This document shows, piece after piece, positions 21,226-32,334 of a stretch of 64,000 nucleotides of DNA (positions are counted from its first letter, which is position 1; every line of letters starts with the position of its first letter). Source of the stretch: Adiantum capillus-veneris (lineage: Eukaryota > Streptophyta > Polypodiopsida > Polypodiales > Pteridaceae); assembly GCA_014529385.2 (NCBI GenBank), contig CM043942.1:55677340-55741339 (forward strand), written 5' to 3'. Position numbers and translations under genes: made by a program. The notes below the pieces were generated by a model. That model was not told where the DNA came from and did not search any database. It worked only from the letters and a program-made list of their open reading frames with translations.

Positions 21226-21284
21226 TGAGCAATTTCATGGGCCTCCCCTGTGTTCTTTGCAGCAATGATAGACACATTTCCACC

Positions 21285-21540
21285 GTATCAATAAAAGTCA
21301 CGAAGTATAGGTAATTTCCTGAGGATGGAGTTTGCATAGGCCCACAAACATCACTATGCACAAGTTGCAACCTGCATGCAACTCTTACTAGACCATCCTT
21401 TTGAAACTTTGAACATTGCATATTACCCAAAATAAAGCCTTCACACAAACATGCTTAGAAGGTGCTTCAAGAGGTGGCAAAGAAGCCACCATATCAGATT
21501 TTTACAAATGTAGCAAACTGGAAAAATTCAGATGCCCAAA
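21285..21540 (-). pseudogene. Copia GAG-pre-integrase / integrase start fragment
   Basis: Minus-strand reading gives YFGHLNFSSLLHL, MVASLPPLEAP, then CRLQLVHSDVCGPMQTPSSG and NYLYFVTFID. It is near-identical to the Copia-4 integrase start at 30300-30570 (HSDVCGPMQTPSLG). The match stops after TFID. A relic of the Copia-4 family. Confidence 0.75.
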
Positions 21541-21552
21541 ATATGCATGCCT

Positions 21553-21640
21553 ATGAGTGTGCAAATGCGGTACATGTGTAGAGAGCAAGAAGGAGAGATA
21601 GAGAGAACAAAGGATGTGGGTGGAGCAGCTCAACACAATT
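21553..21640 (-). repeat. LTR fragment of the 21.7 kb Copia family, minus orientation
   Basis: On minus it reads GTTGAGCTGCTCCACCCACA then a CT-rich block and GCATTTGCACACTCA, the same order as the second half of the plus LTR at 21758-21964. It is one of four pieces of this LTR family within 3.5 kb. Confidence 0.65.
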
Positions 21641-21745
21641 TTTGCGAGAGAGCCAGTGGGCATAGGTTGAGACAAGTTTAGTCCCTTACCTATCATACAT
21701 ACTACTAGGTCCTATGGTAGTACCACTTATGCGACACATTGCCTT

Positions 21746-21978
21746 TAAGTGGGGGATTGTTGGGGTAAAGACAATGTGCCTCTTACCCCGGATGAACATG
21801 CAAGAGACGTCCAATCGCCTACTACTTGTACACACCTTATTCTTTACTAGTAAGAAGAATAAGGGGCTCTCTTACACACATTATGTTGAGCTGCTCCACC
21901 CTCATCCTATGTTTTATCTCTCTTCTTCTTGCTCTTTGCACATGCATGCATTCGTGCACTCACAATTGGTATCAGAAC
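21746..21978 (+). repeat. Copia polypurine tract, complete LTR and primer site as one unit
   Basis: TTTAAGTGGGGGAT (polypurine tract) is followed by TGTTGGGGTAAAGAC at 21758. The LTR ends in CTCACA at 21964 (207 bp), then AT and TGGTATCAGAAC (21967-21978), a Met-tRNA primer site with one change from the family's TGGTATCAGAGC. An LTR with internal 3' end on its left and internal 5' end on its right is the junction of tandem elements sharing one LTR, or an LTR-LTR recombination product. Confidence 0.8.
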
Positions 21979-22239
21979 GCGAATGCGATGTGTGTGCAAA
22001 AAGAAAGAAGGAGAGAGAAATGAGTGCATGAATGCCATGCGTGTGCAGAGAGCGAGAAGGAGAGAGAACACATGATGTGGATGGAGTGGTACTACTATAG
22101 GACCTAGTAGTATATACAGTATGTAAGGGATCTCATTTCAACCTATGCCCACTAGCTCTCTCGAAGCCAATGCAGGCTGTCGTGTAGGCTCTAGCGGTGT
22201 GCAAAAGCATATATCCCTACTAGAATCAATATGCATACC

Positions 22240-22542
22240 CTACAAGTATCTTGTAATGACCTGCACCGCTCCATGATGCATCATGCTAGTGTCAATCATC
22301 AAACGACTGACAACCCCAACTGCAAATGCTCCCACTATAATTACTATATTGGGTCTCAACACTAAGAGGTCATATATGAGAGTCTCAAAGGCGGATGAAA
22401 AATGCGTAATCTCTACCAGCATATCCATGCCAATCATGTCAATGCCATGTGCATTGACCTTTGCCAATCTATCTGCAATATGTATCTCAACCCTCAGTGC
22501 ATCACCACGAGAAATAGTCACATATGGACGCTTCAATCCCAT
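22240..22542 (-). pseudogene. Copia RT C-terminal trace
   Basis: The end of a 100-residue frame reads LRPNIVIIVGAFAVGVVSRL then HHGAVQVITRYL, equivalent to TRPDIAFAVGVVSRFM...HWEAVKxILRYL in the intact copies. About eight residues are inserted around VGAFAVG. The N-terminal part of the frame shows only weak RT similarity. Confidence 0.6.
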
Positions 22543-23246
22543 GACTCTAGGGTAGTTTTCACTCCCTCATTGTCCATACGGATTGCATCTTATTGTCCTG
22601 GCATCACCATATCAACCTCTAATATGAGCATGTCAAAGAACTCCATGTCACTCATCTCGGTGGTAGTAGGAATCTTTGTCCTAAGAGGATCAATCCGCTC
22701 TGTCTCTCTAGAGCATGTCCCTAGATCATACATATTGTGCATAACACTCTGAAGCTCATCCGCAAAAGTATATGTCTGCAAAGTCACTAAGACTTCACTG
22801 TCTGGTACATGTGACTTGCTGCTCTGCTCCCTCAAAGCCTCAAAATTTGTCACCACCACGGTGAGTGCTCTAGTCGTGCACTCACACAGCTGTCCTGCTC
22901 TACATGTCTATCCTTAGACCCTGCACACAAAAACAACAAAGTGTCACACACTGCTCATTAGTAAAGTGTACTCACCTAGATTGCGAACATTTGTATGGAA
23001 ACAGACACAAAGAGACTATGGCATCTTTGACACCAAGAACCTAGAGAAGAGTCAAATGAGCACCATGATGGCCCCACGCTATCACAAGTGGGCACATATT
23101 GAACACCATGGAGCACAAGCATACTCCCACTGGAAAAAACGAAAATGAATGTCACCCACACCATGAACACCATCATGTTTCAGAGCAGAAAACGTGCTAA
23201 ACCATTCCCTACAAGGAGTAACATGGCATAAAGCTTTATTGTCCAG

Positions 23247-23576
23247 CTACCAATCGTGAGACAAAGTCCATGCATGCCTAGGTGAACCTGTAGAAATAGG
23301 AGTGCCTACCATAGTCGTACTTTGAGTAATATCTAATGGAATCTTATGTTGTCTCCAACGCCTAAAATAACGTCTGCTCTTGTGTCCTGGCCTGCCACAA
23401 TGCCAGCAAGCCGCATGTCTACGCCTTTGAGGTCTACATAATACACCAACCTGTGTATCCAATGACAAACTGTCACTACAAGATGCCATAATTGAGCACA
23501 AAATGAATCTACATATCAGCCCAAACAAAGTGTAAATGGAATGTCCACAAGAGTATAACTGCTCAACACGATGCAA
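23247..23576 (-). CDS. Gag-like segment with altered zinc knuckle
   Basis: A 109-residue frame containing CWHCGRPGHKSRRYFRR, the CCHC knuckle spacing C-x2-C-x4-H-x4 with Tyr replacing the last Cys. It is preceded by an Arg-rich stretch (RPQRRRHAA). It lies between the primer site at 24900 and the RT trace at 22300, as expected for Copia gag. The missing Cys would abolish zinc binding. Confidence 0.5.
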   Translation of the reverse strand: MHRVEQLYSCGHSIYTLFGLICRFILCSIMASCSDSLSLDTQVGVLCRPQRRRHAACWHCGRPGHKSRRYFRRWRQHKIPLDITQSTTMVGTPISTGSPRHAWTLSHDW

Positions 23577-24305
23577 AACAAAACTAGCTGATCAAAAACC
23601 ATCCGTATAGGCACAAGCCAAATCTTTGCTAAAATAGAGCTCTACCACCTGTAATAAAACGCATAAAACCTGGTGAAAAACCAAGAGAGTCTCCTCTACA
23701 ATTGAAGTAAAATCTCAATGCAAATCTCAACCATAAAATGAATCCAAGATGCCAAAGTGGGAGAAGCTCTTGATCACTAAAAACTGACAAAAATCTATCA
23801 ACAAAAGTTATGAAAAGTGGGAGTAAACCTCGACCACTACAGTCTCCAAAAGAGGACTCAAAACCATAAACCAAAACACTACTCAATGCCAATGAGTAGA
23901 AATGCTAAAATGGCTCCACAATTCCACATACAATGGCAATCCGCACTCATCATACATCCACGGAGTGACCGTGCATGAACAAGCACCAAAAGAGTTTCAA
24001 TCCAAAAACTTGATCAATGCAAAACCAATACTCTCAAGGCTCAAGAGAGCTCACCGACACTCAAAAGCACTTGCCAAAATGCATGTATAATGGGCATCAA
24101 CCACGCACCATAACCATCTGCAAATCCATTTGCGAAGATCATAAACCAAAGCACAAAAATCACTGTCAACGTATCCTATGAAAACTTGTGAAAGAAGCTT
24201 CACCTCTGTGCTCAAAAACCGTGTCTCTCAAGAGATCGTTTCAATGGTTTGTGAACGCCTCCGTGCTTTGTTGCCCAAATCTACCAAAAACCTTCAAACC
24301 ACAAG

Positions 24306-24480
24306 CTTTGCACAAGCTGAAATTTCATCTTAAACTCATAATGTATGCACTCAACTTTGAGCACTTGCCGTGCTTCCAAAAAATGCATTAATCTCTACAC
24401 ATGCTAAAATTGCATCTTAAACTCATAATTTATGCACTCAACTTTGAGCACTTGCCGTGCTTCCAAAAAATGCATTAATC
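24306..24480. repeat. 86 bp tandem duplication
   Basis: The block CATCTTAAACTCATAAT...CCAAAAAATGCATTAATC appears at about 24327-24393 and again at 24413-24480, with an 86-base period and few changes. It lies in the leader region of the minus Copia element. Confidence 0.85.
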
Positions 24481-24935
24481 TTGCACACTATTTGAAAACA
24501 AAAAACTTAAGATTTTTGTATAGAGTCAGTCTGAGCTGAATATCAACAAAACGGTGAGGATTTTGTAGAAAGTGTCTTCTGCAAAGTGGTAGATCACATT
24601 GCAACGAAGGGATTTAGCGGGTAGAATATTCAAATCTGCATTCTACAAGAATAAAAAGGGATTTAAAAACAATGCTTCTACTCACACAACTTTTAGGGCA
24701 ACACCTTCACTTACACACAATTTTCCATACTCTTTTCTGAGCTTCCATAAGAGTATACATCACTCGCAGGCTGAGCTCGCAAGCTGCCATTGCATTCTCA
24801 CAAAGCTTCTTGATCTCTCCACCATTGAGAGAAAACAAGCTATCACCTTGAAGCTCTCAAAGCCCTTGTCCTCCTTGTCATAGCCAAGCCGTAGCTCTGA
24901 TACCAATTGTGAGTGCACGAATGCTGTGCGTGTGT

Positions 24936-24971
<36 letters not shown>
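24936..24971. repeat. (GA)n microsatellite
   Basis: About 18 GA units inside the 5' LTR remnant of the minus Copia element. Confidence 0.95.
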
Positions 24972-24976
<5 letters not shown>

Positions 24977-25099
24977 CACATCTTTGAGGCTAGAAAAAAT
25001 CCACAAAAACATTTAAAATTTGTCTTCTTTTGTTGCCACTTAAGGGGCTCATTAATTTTGGCCCCAAAATTTGATGCACATTCTGTAACCCATCCATAA

Positions 25100-26010
25100 T
25101 CAAATACCTTTCATGACCCGCTACTTGGTTTAGGATTTCATCCTATAATGGTAAAGAGTAGTGATCCCACTTCGTAGTAGCATTGAACAGATTGTAGTTG
25201 ATGCACTCTCTCTACTTCCCATTCTTCTTTGGAGTGATGACCACAAGTGAAACCCACTCGGACTCGTTCATATGATAGATGATACCTGCATCCAAAATCT
25301 TATTGATCCTCTTAGTTGTCCCCTCTTCATTACAGTTAATAGCAATTCTTGCATTTTCTCGAACAAATCCCGGACTGTATGCTCCCAATGCTGTGGAATA
25401 GCTCCATACCTTGATTCCCATGATTCTCATCCTAGACAACATCTTAAGGACTCTGTGGTTGAGTAGAACCACCACCTTGTAGCCCAACATGCCTTGCTTA
25501 ATTTTCTTCTTAATCTTCCTAGTCTTAGTTCGTACAATCACCTCTGCACCCTTGTAGTTTTTTGGGCTTTCAAAGTCAACCTTTTCTCGCACTTTGGGAT
25601 GCAAGAATTCCATGAACTTATCCACCTTGAAGTACTCACCATTAGCCAACTGCATAGTTGCCGATAATTGTGCCCAACATGCTTTAACAAAATCAAAAAA
25701 TAGATTGAAATCCTCACTTACATCTTGTTTAAGAGCCTTAAGCTTCACATTCACCTCAATTGGGACGCCTTCTTATGGAAAACATGAAAAAAGTATGCCG
25801 TACAACCGACCACGCATGCCTTGATCTTGCCTTCCAAAGCTTCACACCACACCTTCGCTTTACCGTGCATCACCAATGGAAAAGTTTGCATCTTCTTATC
25901 CTCATTAGGCATACACAATGATAGCATGTACAACTCACAATCTGCAATTTACTTGTGTGAATTCTCTTCATCAGTGAAAATTGGTCCATAGCTTCACTTC
26001 GGCATGCTTA
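25100..26010 (-). pseudogene. Gypsy gag joined to RT start by internal deletion
   Basis: Minus-strand order: gag helix region (YMLSLCMPNEDKKMQTFPLV, MHGKAKVWCEALEGKI) at 25933-25751, a middle region with DFNLFFDFVKACWAQL and KFMEFLHPKVREKV, then an RT start (KRINKILDAGIIYHMNESEW, VSLVVITPKKNGK, CINYNLFNATTKWDHYSLPL) to about 25110. Zinc knuckle and protease are not seen, so a deletion joins gag to RT. A TAG follows the NGK of the RT motif. The YxDD box is missing. Confidence 0.7.
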
Positions 26011-26687
26011 CCAATGCAAAAAACTATGCTTCTTGTCAATCTAGTGTGCTCCTCCATGGGGGCACCAGAAGATGGAGAGGGGGAATGGGGAACACACATG
26101 AAACAAAACACAATGGCCTCTCTATAGATCAGGGTATTCAAAACACCCCTATCCTATAAAAGAAACTCCTTTAAAACTTACAACTTACACTAACAGAACC
26201 ATGTCTACACATTCACCGCTGCTTTGGGGAGACACACACATCCACACTGACAACATTGAAAAACACAACAAGAGCAAGAGAAGGAGAAAGGGCGAAGGGA
26301 AAAATGATATCAAATGGGTGACAATGGGCTTGATATCTCTTCAAAAGAACATTTACAACATTTCCAATGACAAAGCTATGACTAGTTTCAAGAAAAAAAC
26401 CCTCATGGGCTTGACAAGCACACATCTCTATCTAAAAACCCGCATGCATGCTTTAATGGATCCCAAAAAGCCCAAAAATGATTAGAAAACCCCATGTTGT
26501 GGAGGTGCTATTACACTTTTAGCATTTGCTCTTCCATTGGTCCACTTGGTGGCTCTTTGGCGGCCCAATTTGGCATCTTTTAGAGAGGCCAGTTTCAACT
26601 TCACAAATTTCCCTTTCTCCCTTTTTTTTAGAGCCCAGGAGCACTAGCAATATCGCTAGTGCCCCTTGTGATTCACAAGGTTCCATT

Positions 26688-26692
<5 letters not shown>

Positions 26693-26737
<45 letters not shown>

Positions 26738-26819
26738 AAGAACTTCCTCCTTGAACTCTCTCTCCCCTCACCCAAGCACTAGCGAGATTGCTAGTTTGGG
26801 GGGGGGGGGGGGGGGGGGG
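26693..26819. repeat. (TC)n tract and 22-base G run
   Basis: C-rich then (TC)n at 26693-26731, and an uninterrupted run of 22 G at 26798-26819. Two further G-rich runs lie at 27021-27041. These sit in the inferred Gypsy LTR. Homopolymers of this length are prone to assembly and sequencing error. Confidence 0.95.
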
Positions 26820-27305
26820 AGTGTTTTGCTTTCAATTCTAAAAGGGGGCTCCTTGGGGACCCGTCAAGTGAGAATAGCCTGTAAAGGTGCCACACTGCCA
26901 CATCATTGTTGCCAAAATGGTCGACCAATGCTAGGAGCACTCACCATCAACCAACACCGCTACCGCTACTCACTCAAAAACCACCCAACACCGCCATGAG
27001 TGTCGCACAGGGCCGCAAGCATGGGGGAGGGGGGAGGGGGGGGAGAGCTCCACGAGAGCCTCTTTCTTTCCATTTTCTTGATGATGATAGGGTCTTGCCC
27101 CAAGATTTTTAACATGCATCCAAGGATATCCCCATCACATATGGGCCTATTCACTGCCACGTGGACGCACACGGTGGAAGCAACCCTTTGGGGTTAGAAA
27201 AATTTCGCAATAACTTTAGAAAATTGTCTTCTTCTTTGCCAATTGAGTGGCTCACGGTTTTTGGCCCCAAAATCCAATGCACATGCTATAAGATTCCATC
27301 GATAG

Positions 27306-29191
27306 CCCACCACTGTCCCTCCATCATTCAACGTCTCTGTGGCCTTGAACAACGCATTCAAAAATGTGAAAAACCATCCAACTCTCCACTGTTTCCACCA
27401 TCCACAAACTTCAATCAGCCATAACTCTATACTTACAACTTAGATGGACAACCCATCAATTCTAGCTAGCTCCACACACTGCATACTTCTCTTGAGAACT
27501 TTGGTAAGCCCAAAAAAGTTCCAGATGGCATGCCTACTGAGGCAGTCAAACTGGCACTGACCTAGCCCTTGAAAAAACTTCAACTGGCCATATCTCAAGC
27601 ATCTAGACTCCAATTGTCAATCTCAAAAGATACACATGCTCCATAAACTAAACACTCCAAATATATACACTCACCTTTTCTCTGACCACCCATCTGCACC
27701 TATCCATCCCGTAGGAGATCTGCAAGGCACTCCACATTCAAATTCCAATAACGTCCACCCTATAGCTCTGATTGAGGAGTAGTCTTAACCGGTTTGTAGA
27801 GCAACTTGAGCACTACGTCTTACCACATGACTCCACCACTTTGAACACCTTGATTTGCCAACCTATTTAGCCGATCATGGAGCCTTTATGGCCTAAAAAT
27901 AAACCTCAAGCATACATTCCAGCAACCACTTGCCTACCTAGGACCTCCACACCTACTTTAGCACTCTATCATGCACTTGTAAACATACATAGCATTGTCT
28001 GTGCCTGCTCCTAACTTTGACCATGTTTGATTGTACCAACGTGTATAAATTCCTACAATATGGGTGTATACCAAAGGACAGGTGACAATCGAGTAAGAAA
28101 TCTCTCATTCTTAGAAGTCTAAATTTTACTATCATAATAGGATCTTTGTATCAACTAGTGTTGTTGAAGTTTGGAGAAGGTGTGTACAAAATCAAGGCAA
28201 GATGCAATAATTACTAAAGCACACAACCTAGTAAAAGGCTCTCATTCAAAGAAGTCTGAACTAGAATCTTACTAAGTATTGATGGAGTTTTGTGAAGGTG
28301 TATACAAATGCAAGGCAAGATGCAAGTAATTACTAAAGCACACACTAGAAGTTTGAGTGGACACTTCTCTACTACAAGAAAATTCTTCAAGTTGGTTCAT
28401 GGTGGTAGAGTATGATATCAAATGTTTGAGATTTTTGGAACACATGTGACATTTGTGAGAGAATGTGCAAGCCAACATCACTAGACATGACTTTGGAACA
28501 AAAAACAACCTATAAATTTGTAGCTGAGGCCATCAATCTGAAAACTATCAACCCTATGTATGTGTCTAAGGAGTTGTTCACCATGCTTCTTGTGATAGCT
28601 TTGGACAATAAGTGTCGAATTAACCTAAGAAAACTATTTTATGCTCTAGTGTGGTGTTTAGAGAGCCAAGATAAAATCCCAACACCTGTTTAAATCCTCG
28701 TATGTTTGGCAAGTTTTCTACTAGATGACTTGCAAGCCAGGGCATCCCAAACTTCTCGCACCAAAGCCCGATAGAACATGAGATCAAACATTGGATCTAG
28801 CCAAATTAGAAGGGCAAGAAGACATGTAACATGAACAGAGAGTGGACAAGGCAAGGAGATTTTTAAAATACCACAAAGAAAAAAAAACTATGAAAAGAAT
28901 ATTGAGAAAGCAATAATCCAGAGAAAAGAAGGCACAATGAACCATTAAACTGGTAGGAGGGAAACTAGAATGGACGGCCATAGTACCACTATCAAGAAAC
29001 CCCAAAGACAACCATCGATGTACGCCAAGAAATAAATGAATCTAAGAAGACACAAAATTGAAAACTACCACATTGAAACAAAAGTCCACAATCGCCACTA
29101 CAACAACAATTCAAAGATTACCTTATAGACTTGAGGCCTTACAAAAGCAACACCTAGTGGGATATATTTAGAATTTTTCACTTCCAATGCC
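27306..29191. repeat. 4.5 kb repeat, copy 2, left part
   Basis: It matches 6070-7960 with small substitutions and indels, including the conserved short frame (28463-28693). It ends at the Copia-4 insertion, with the target duplication ATGCC at 29187-29191. On its left it continues from the decayed Gypsy, whereas copy 1 is bordered by the Copia-2 LTR. Confidence 0.82.
28463..28693 (+). CDS. Unknown short open frame, second copy
   Basis: A 76-residue equivalent of 7185-7442, with the same end (CLES...KIPTPV). Changes include P to R in the NKC(P/R)INL segment. The function is unknown; see the first copy. Confidence 0.3.
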   Translation: MCKPTSLDMTLEQKTTYKFVAEAINLKTINPMYVSKELFTMLLVIALDNKCRINLRKLFYALVWCLESQDKIPTPV

Positions 29192-29417
29192 TGTTACCAT
29201 ATACATGTGGTAGTGATGTGTGTGAACACACTAGGACCGTCGGGGCATTTTTCCCTCTTTAGGAGGTTTTTTCCCCAGTGCATTGTATATACGCCCATCA
29301 CTTTAGGGCCATCTATCTTTCCATTGCACACTAAGTAAAACACTCTCTATTGTGTGCCTTGAGCTTCCTTCATCTTCTCCAAGCTGTGTGTGTTTCTCTG
29401 CAACCCTAATTCCAACA
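29192..29417 (+). repeat. Copia-4 5' LTR
   Basis: 226 bp, TG...CA. A TATATA-type box (TTGTATATACGCC) lies near 29285. It aligns full length with 33561-33788. Confidence 0.92.
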
Positions 29418-29609
29418 AAGCACAGGTTTTTTCTAGAAAAAACAGGACTAGGCAGCGTGTAGTTGAACAGGCTTTTATTGCTTCTCAAAGAAAGGGTGTA
29501 AGAGTAATGCAGTCACTTCTTATGGTTCTGCTGCGAGTGGAAAAAATTCTGTTCCTAATTCTTTTCTTTGTGCCGTAGCACTTTGTCTGGAAATTCTTAG
29601 TGATAAGGG

Positions 29610-30766
29610 CAAAAAGAAGATGCGTTGCCATTATTGTAAATCCAATGATCACTAGATCAAGTTGTGTCCTAAGTTGAAGGCCAAAGAGGCTAAGAGAAGA
29701 AAGAGGTGGTTCCACTACAAATGCTGGTTCTAATACAAATGCATCCATTGTTGAGTCTTCTGTGAAAGGAGACTGTGTTGCTGATGTTGATGCAGAATGG
29801 GCTTTTAGCGCAGAGTGCACTTACAATCCTGCTGTCCAGATGCATGCTTGTCAATTGCTGCAGATTCACATGTGTGGTATTTCGACAGTGGTGCTACAAA
29901 GCACATTACCTCACATCGTGAATTGTTACCTCTCTCGAGTCTGTCCCTCATGGGAATTTAGTCACTTGTGCCAACAACGCCTCTTATCCAGTTCAGGGAG
30001 CTGGAAAGATTGTGCTTACAGCTGCTACTGGCAGTCTTTCACACTTGTTGATGCACTTTATGTATCTGAGATCAAGAAGAATTTCTTGTCTGTATCCACA
30101 CTTGCTAGACTTGCACTTGTAGTCAATTTGTGGATGACAAATGTACAGTTCATGATCTCAGTTTTGGTGATGAAATTGTTGCATCCGGGCTTTTTGTGCC
30201 GTGGGCTATATAAGCTCACTTTGTATGACAAGTGTGGACAAAATTTTGCAAATGCTGTTGCAGATTCAAGGGCTATTTCAGATGCAAAACTTTGGCATGC
30301 ACGTTTTGGTCATCTGAATTTTGCTAGTTTGCTGCGTTTGCAGAAATCTGATATGGTTGCTTCTTTGCCACCTCTTGAAGCACCTGTCAAACAAGTTTTG
30401 TGAAGCTGTCTTTTGGGTAAGATGCAGCGTTCTAAATTTCCAAAGGATGGTTTAGTTAGGGACACATGCAGGTTGCAGCTTGTGCATAGTGATGTTTGTG
30501 GGCCCATGCAAACTCCGTCCTTGGGCAATTACCTGTACTTTGTTACTTTCATTGATGATTACTCCAAGCATGCATGGGTATTTCCGCTTAAAGCGAAGTC
30601 TGAAGTTTTTATGTGCTTCAAACAATTTCTGGCTATGGTGGCTGAAAATGTCTCGGAATGTACTATGGGCACCCTCCGTTCCGATCGAGGGGGGGAGTAT
30701 ATGTCTCATGAATTTTACATCAATCAGACATTGTTACTTCTTTCTTGAATGGTGACATATTTGAGG
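29610..30766 (+). pseudogene. Copia-4 gag knuckle, protease, integrase and RT start, broken
   Basis: In order: a zinc knuckle CHYCKSNDH...KLCPKL containing a TAG (about 29620-29670), protease VWYFDSGATKHIT in a different frame from its neighbours (about 29872-29910), LYVSEIKKNFLSVSTLARLA, and GAG-pre-integrase LWHARFGHLNFASLLRLQ. Integrase starts VHSDVCGPMQTPSLGNYLYF, VTFIDDYSKHAWVFPLK, then LRSDRGGEYMSHEF. The next bases jump to an RT motif (SFLNGDIFEEV at about 30735-30767), so the integrase end and RT start are deleted. Confidence 0.82.
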
Positions 30767-30767
30767 A

Positions 30768-32330
30768 AGTAATGTCATAGAATCTAATATCTAACCAACC
30801 CAAATGATTTTCTCATATTAAATTGATCACTTAATGTGGGAGAATAAACGGGAACAAGTGTTAAGATATAGATATGTGCTTATAGATCTATCTCAACACG
30901 GGGCGAATAGTAAAGGGGCCCAAATGGGAGATGGTCTATCAAGAGCAAGGCTAACCAATGGAGCATAAGACCTTAGGGTTAGCTTCATTGAAGACCTCCA
31001 ATAATGTGTGAAAAAGTCCTTTGACCTTAGGTAAGCTAGGGCTAAGCTTGAGGTGGGAACCCAGCCCAAGCTCGAGGTGCTTGACCCTTGCTTGAGTGCT
31101 TGTCCCGCTTGAGGTGCTTGACTTGCCGCTTGTTTAAGGTGCTTGAGGTGCCTTGACATGCTTGCCTGAGATGCTTGTGGGAATACCCCCTAGTCCAAGT
31201 GCTTTGTCATGCTCGATGACTAAGGTGCTTGAGCTCCTAAAGTCAAAAAGATCCCTACAAGGAGGGGGGTGAGCCTACAAGGGGGGGGGATGAGAGAGAA
31301 ACGCACACACACACACACAAAAGGGAAGCCCAGCTTGAAGAGGAGCAAGGACACTTGTCAAGTTCCTCCTTAATATGTTGCCCTCATGGTGTGCCTGAAG
31401 CCTATTCGTTGGCCACCCAAGGGGTCCAATGATAATTTAGGATATTTAATTAATTGATTTTGCATTTATCAAGTCCTCTCTCTCAAAGTGGAAAGGGGGA
31501 CACTTGTCCCAAGGCTACCCCTGTTGCTTGTAATGGCTCCTGCTTGTGATTGGCTAGGCCTGGAGGGGTCCAATGAGCTTCAAGCATGAGCTACAAGGGG
31601 GGGTCGACCCAAGCAATCTAGGGGGGTGCTTAGGGGGTATACTCACCCACACACACTCTCATTGTGTGCTATGCAAAGTGCAAGAGCTCCCTCTCCAAGC
31701 AAGTAGAGGTTGAGAGCCTACACCAACACTCTTGGCTATGGAGTTCAAATCCAACCAAGAGCCATGCTTCAATGCTTGAGCTTGTCATCTCCTTCTTCTT
31801 CATTACTATGCTATTATGTATGCTATCTCAAGAGTTATGATAAGTGAGGAACTAGCTCTTTCTCGTATGAAATGTTTCTTCTTCCTCTTCCCTACCCTCA
31901 TTCCCTGCTAGCTCTCTCCACCTTCGAAGGTGTTTGAGGTCTTGGGACTGAGGCTTGGTATTTCTTCAAGTTTAGGTTATGCTATGATGGTGATGCATGA
32001 AGCTTTCCATCTTCATTGCTTCACCTAGGTCACAAGGAACACAAAGAATGTATTGTAACAAGTCTCTCTTTATGGGAGAAATCATAATACAAATGCCTAT
32101 TGGAGGGGGGACAGCTCCACATAAATCCGGTCCTCAACTGTTGTCATGTTCTCTAAATTCTCTCTCTTGCAAAAGTATTGTCTATGCCAAGTTAACTAAT
32201 TGCTATGATTATGTTGCTATCTTCAATTATGTCTACCCGCTATGCTCACAAAATCATTTCTTGAAAGTATTCTCATTAAATTCCGCTACTCTCAAATTGA
32301 ATAGGCAAATTCATTACAAAGTTTATGTAA
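30768..32330 (+). mobile_element. Gypsy-A 3' tail plus LTR (copy c) inserted in Copia-4 RT
   Basis: 30768-30853 matches the end of Gypsy-A internal sequence (15325-15411). At 30854 a TG-start LTR (TGTTAAGATATAG) begins, and its body is the inverse of 12035-13363. Copia reading is lost at GDIFEEV and returns at [12 protein letters not shown] near 32340, so the insert splits one RT motif. Only the 3' end of the Gypsy is present, which is unusual for a normal insertion: either solo-LTR recombination with some internal sequence, or later deletion. The right boundary between 32250 and 32330 is not exact. Confidence 0.7.
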
Positions 32331-32334
32331 CGTA

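Larger units (their letters stand above)
22018..24975 (-). mobile_element. Decayed Copia element, minus strand
   Basis: Read on minus: LTR end fragment (24975-24908), primer site TGGTATCAGAGC (24905-24894), a long leader/gag region, a gag zinc knuckle (about 23390), RT end box (about 22240-22340), and a 3' LTR fragment (22085-22018). Integrase and most of RT are not recognisable between 22550 and 23240, where only non-family frames occur. The LTR pieces match 21758-21964. The element is truncated at both LTRs. Confidence 0.65.
24985..27305 (-). mobile_element. Decayed Gypsy element, minus strand
   Basis: About 110 bases at 24985-25095 recur at 27180-27305 (both include GGCCCCAAAAT next to a TGCACAT-type block). 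That suggests the starts of two LTRs flanking a much deleted interior (25100-26060). A primer-like TGGTGCCCCCATGG on minus lies at about 26075, so 26078-27305 would be the 5' LTR. Boundaries are inferred, and the LTR pairing rests on this partial match only. Confidence 0.5.

Noticed and set aside
21961-21980. Possible tRNA gene end (TGGTATCAGAAC)
   Set aside because: It is complementary to a tRNA 3' end right after an LTR, so it is a primer-binding site and not a tRNA gene.
22590-22859. 89-residue minus frame as a Copia integrase
   Set aside because: It lies where integrase/RT would be, but I find none of the zinc or D-D-E motifs in it.
27001-27112. Gly/Pro-rich frames near the G runs
   Set aside because: They come from G-rich low-complexity sequence in an inferred LTR.
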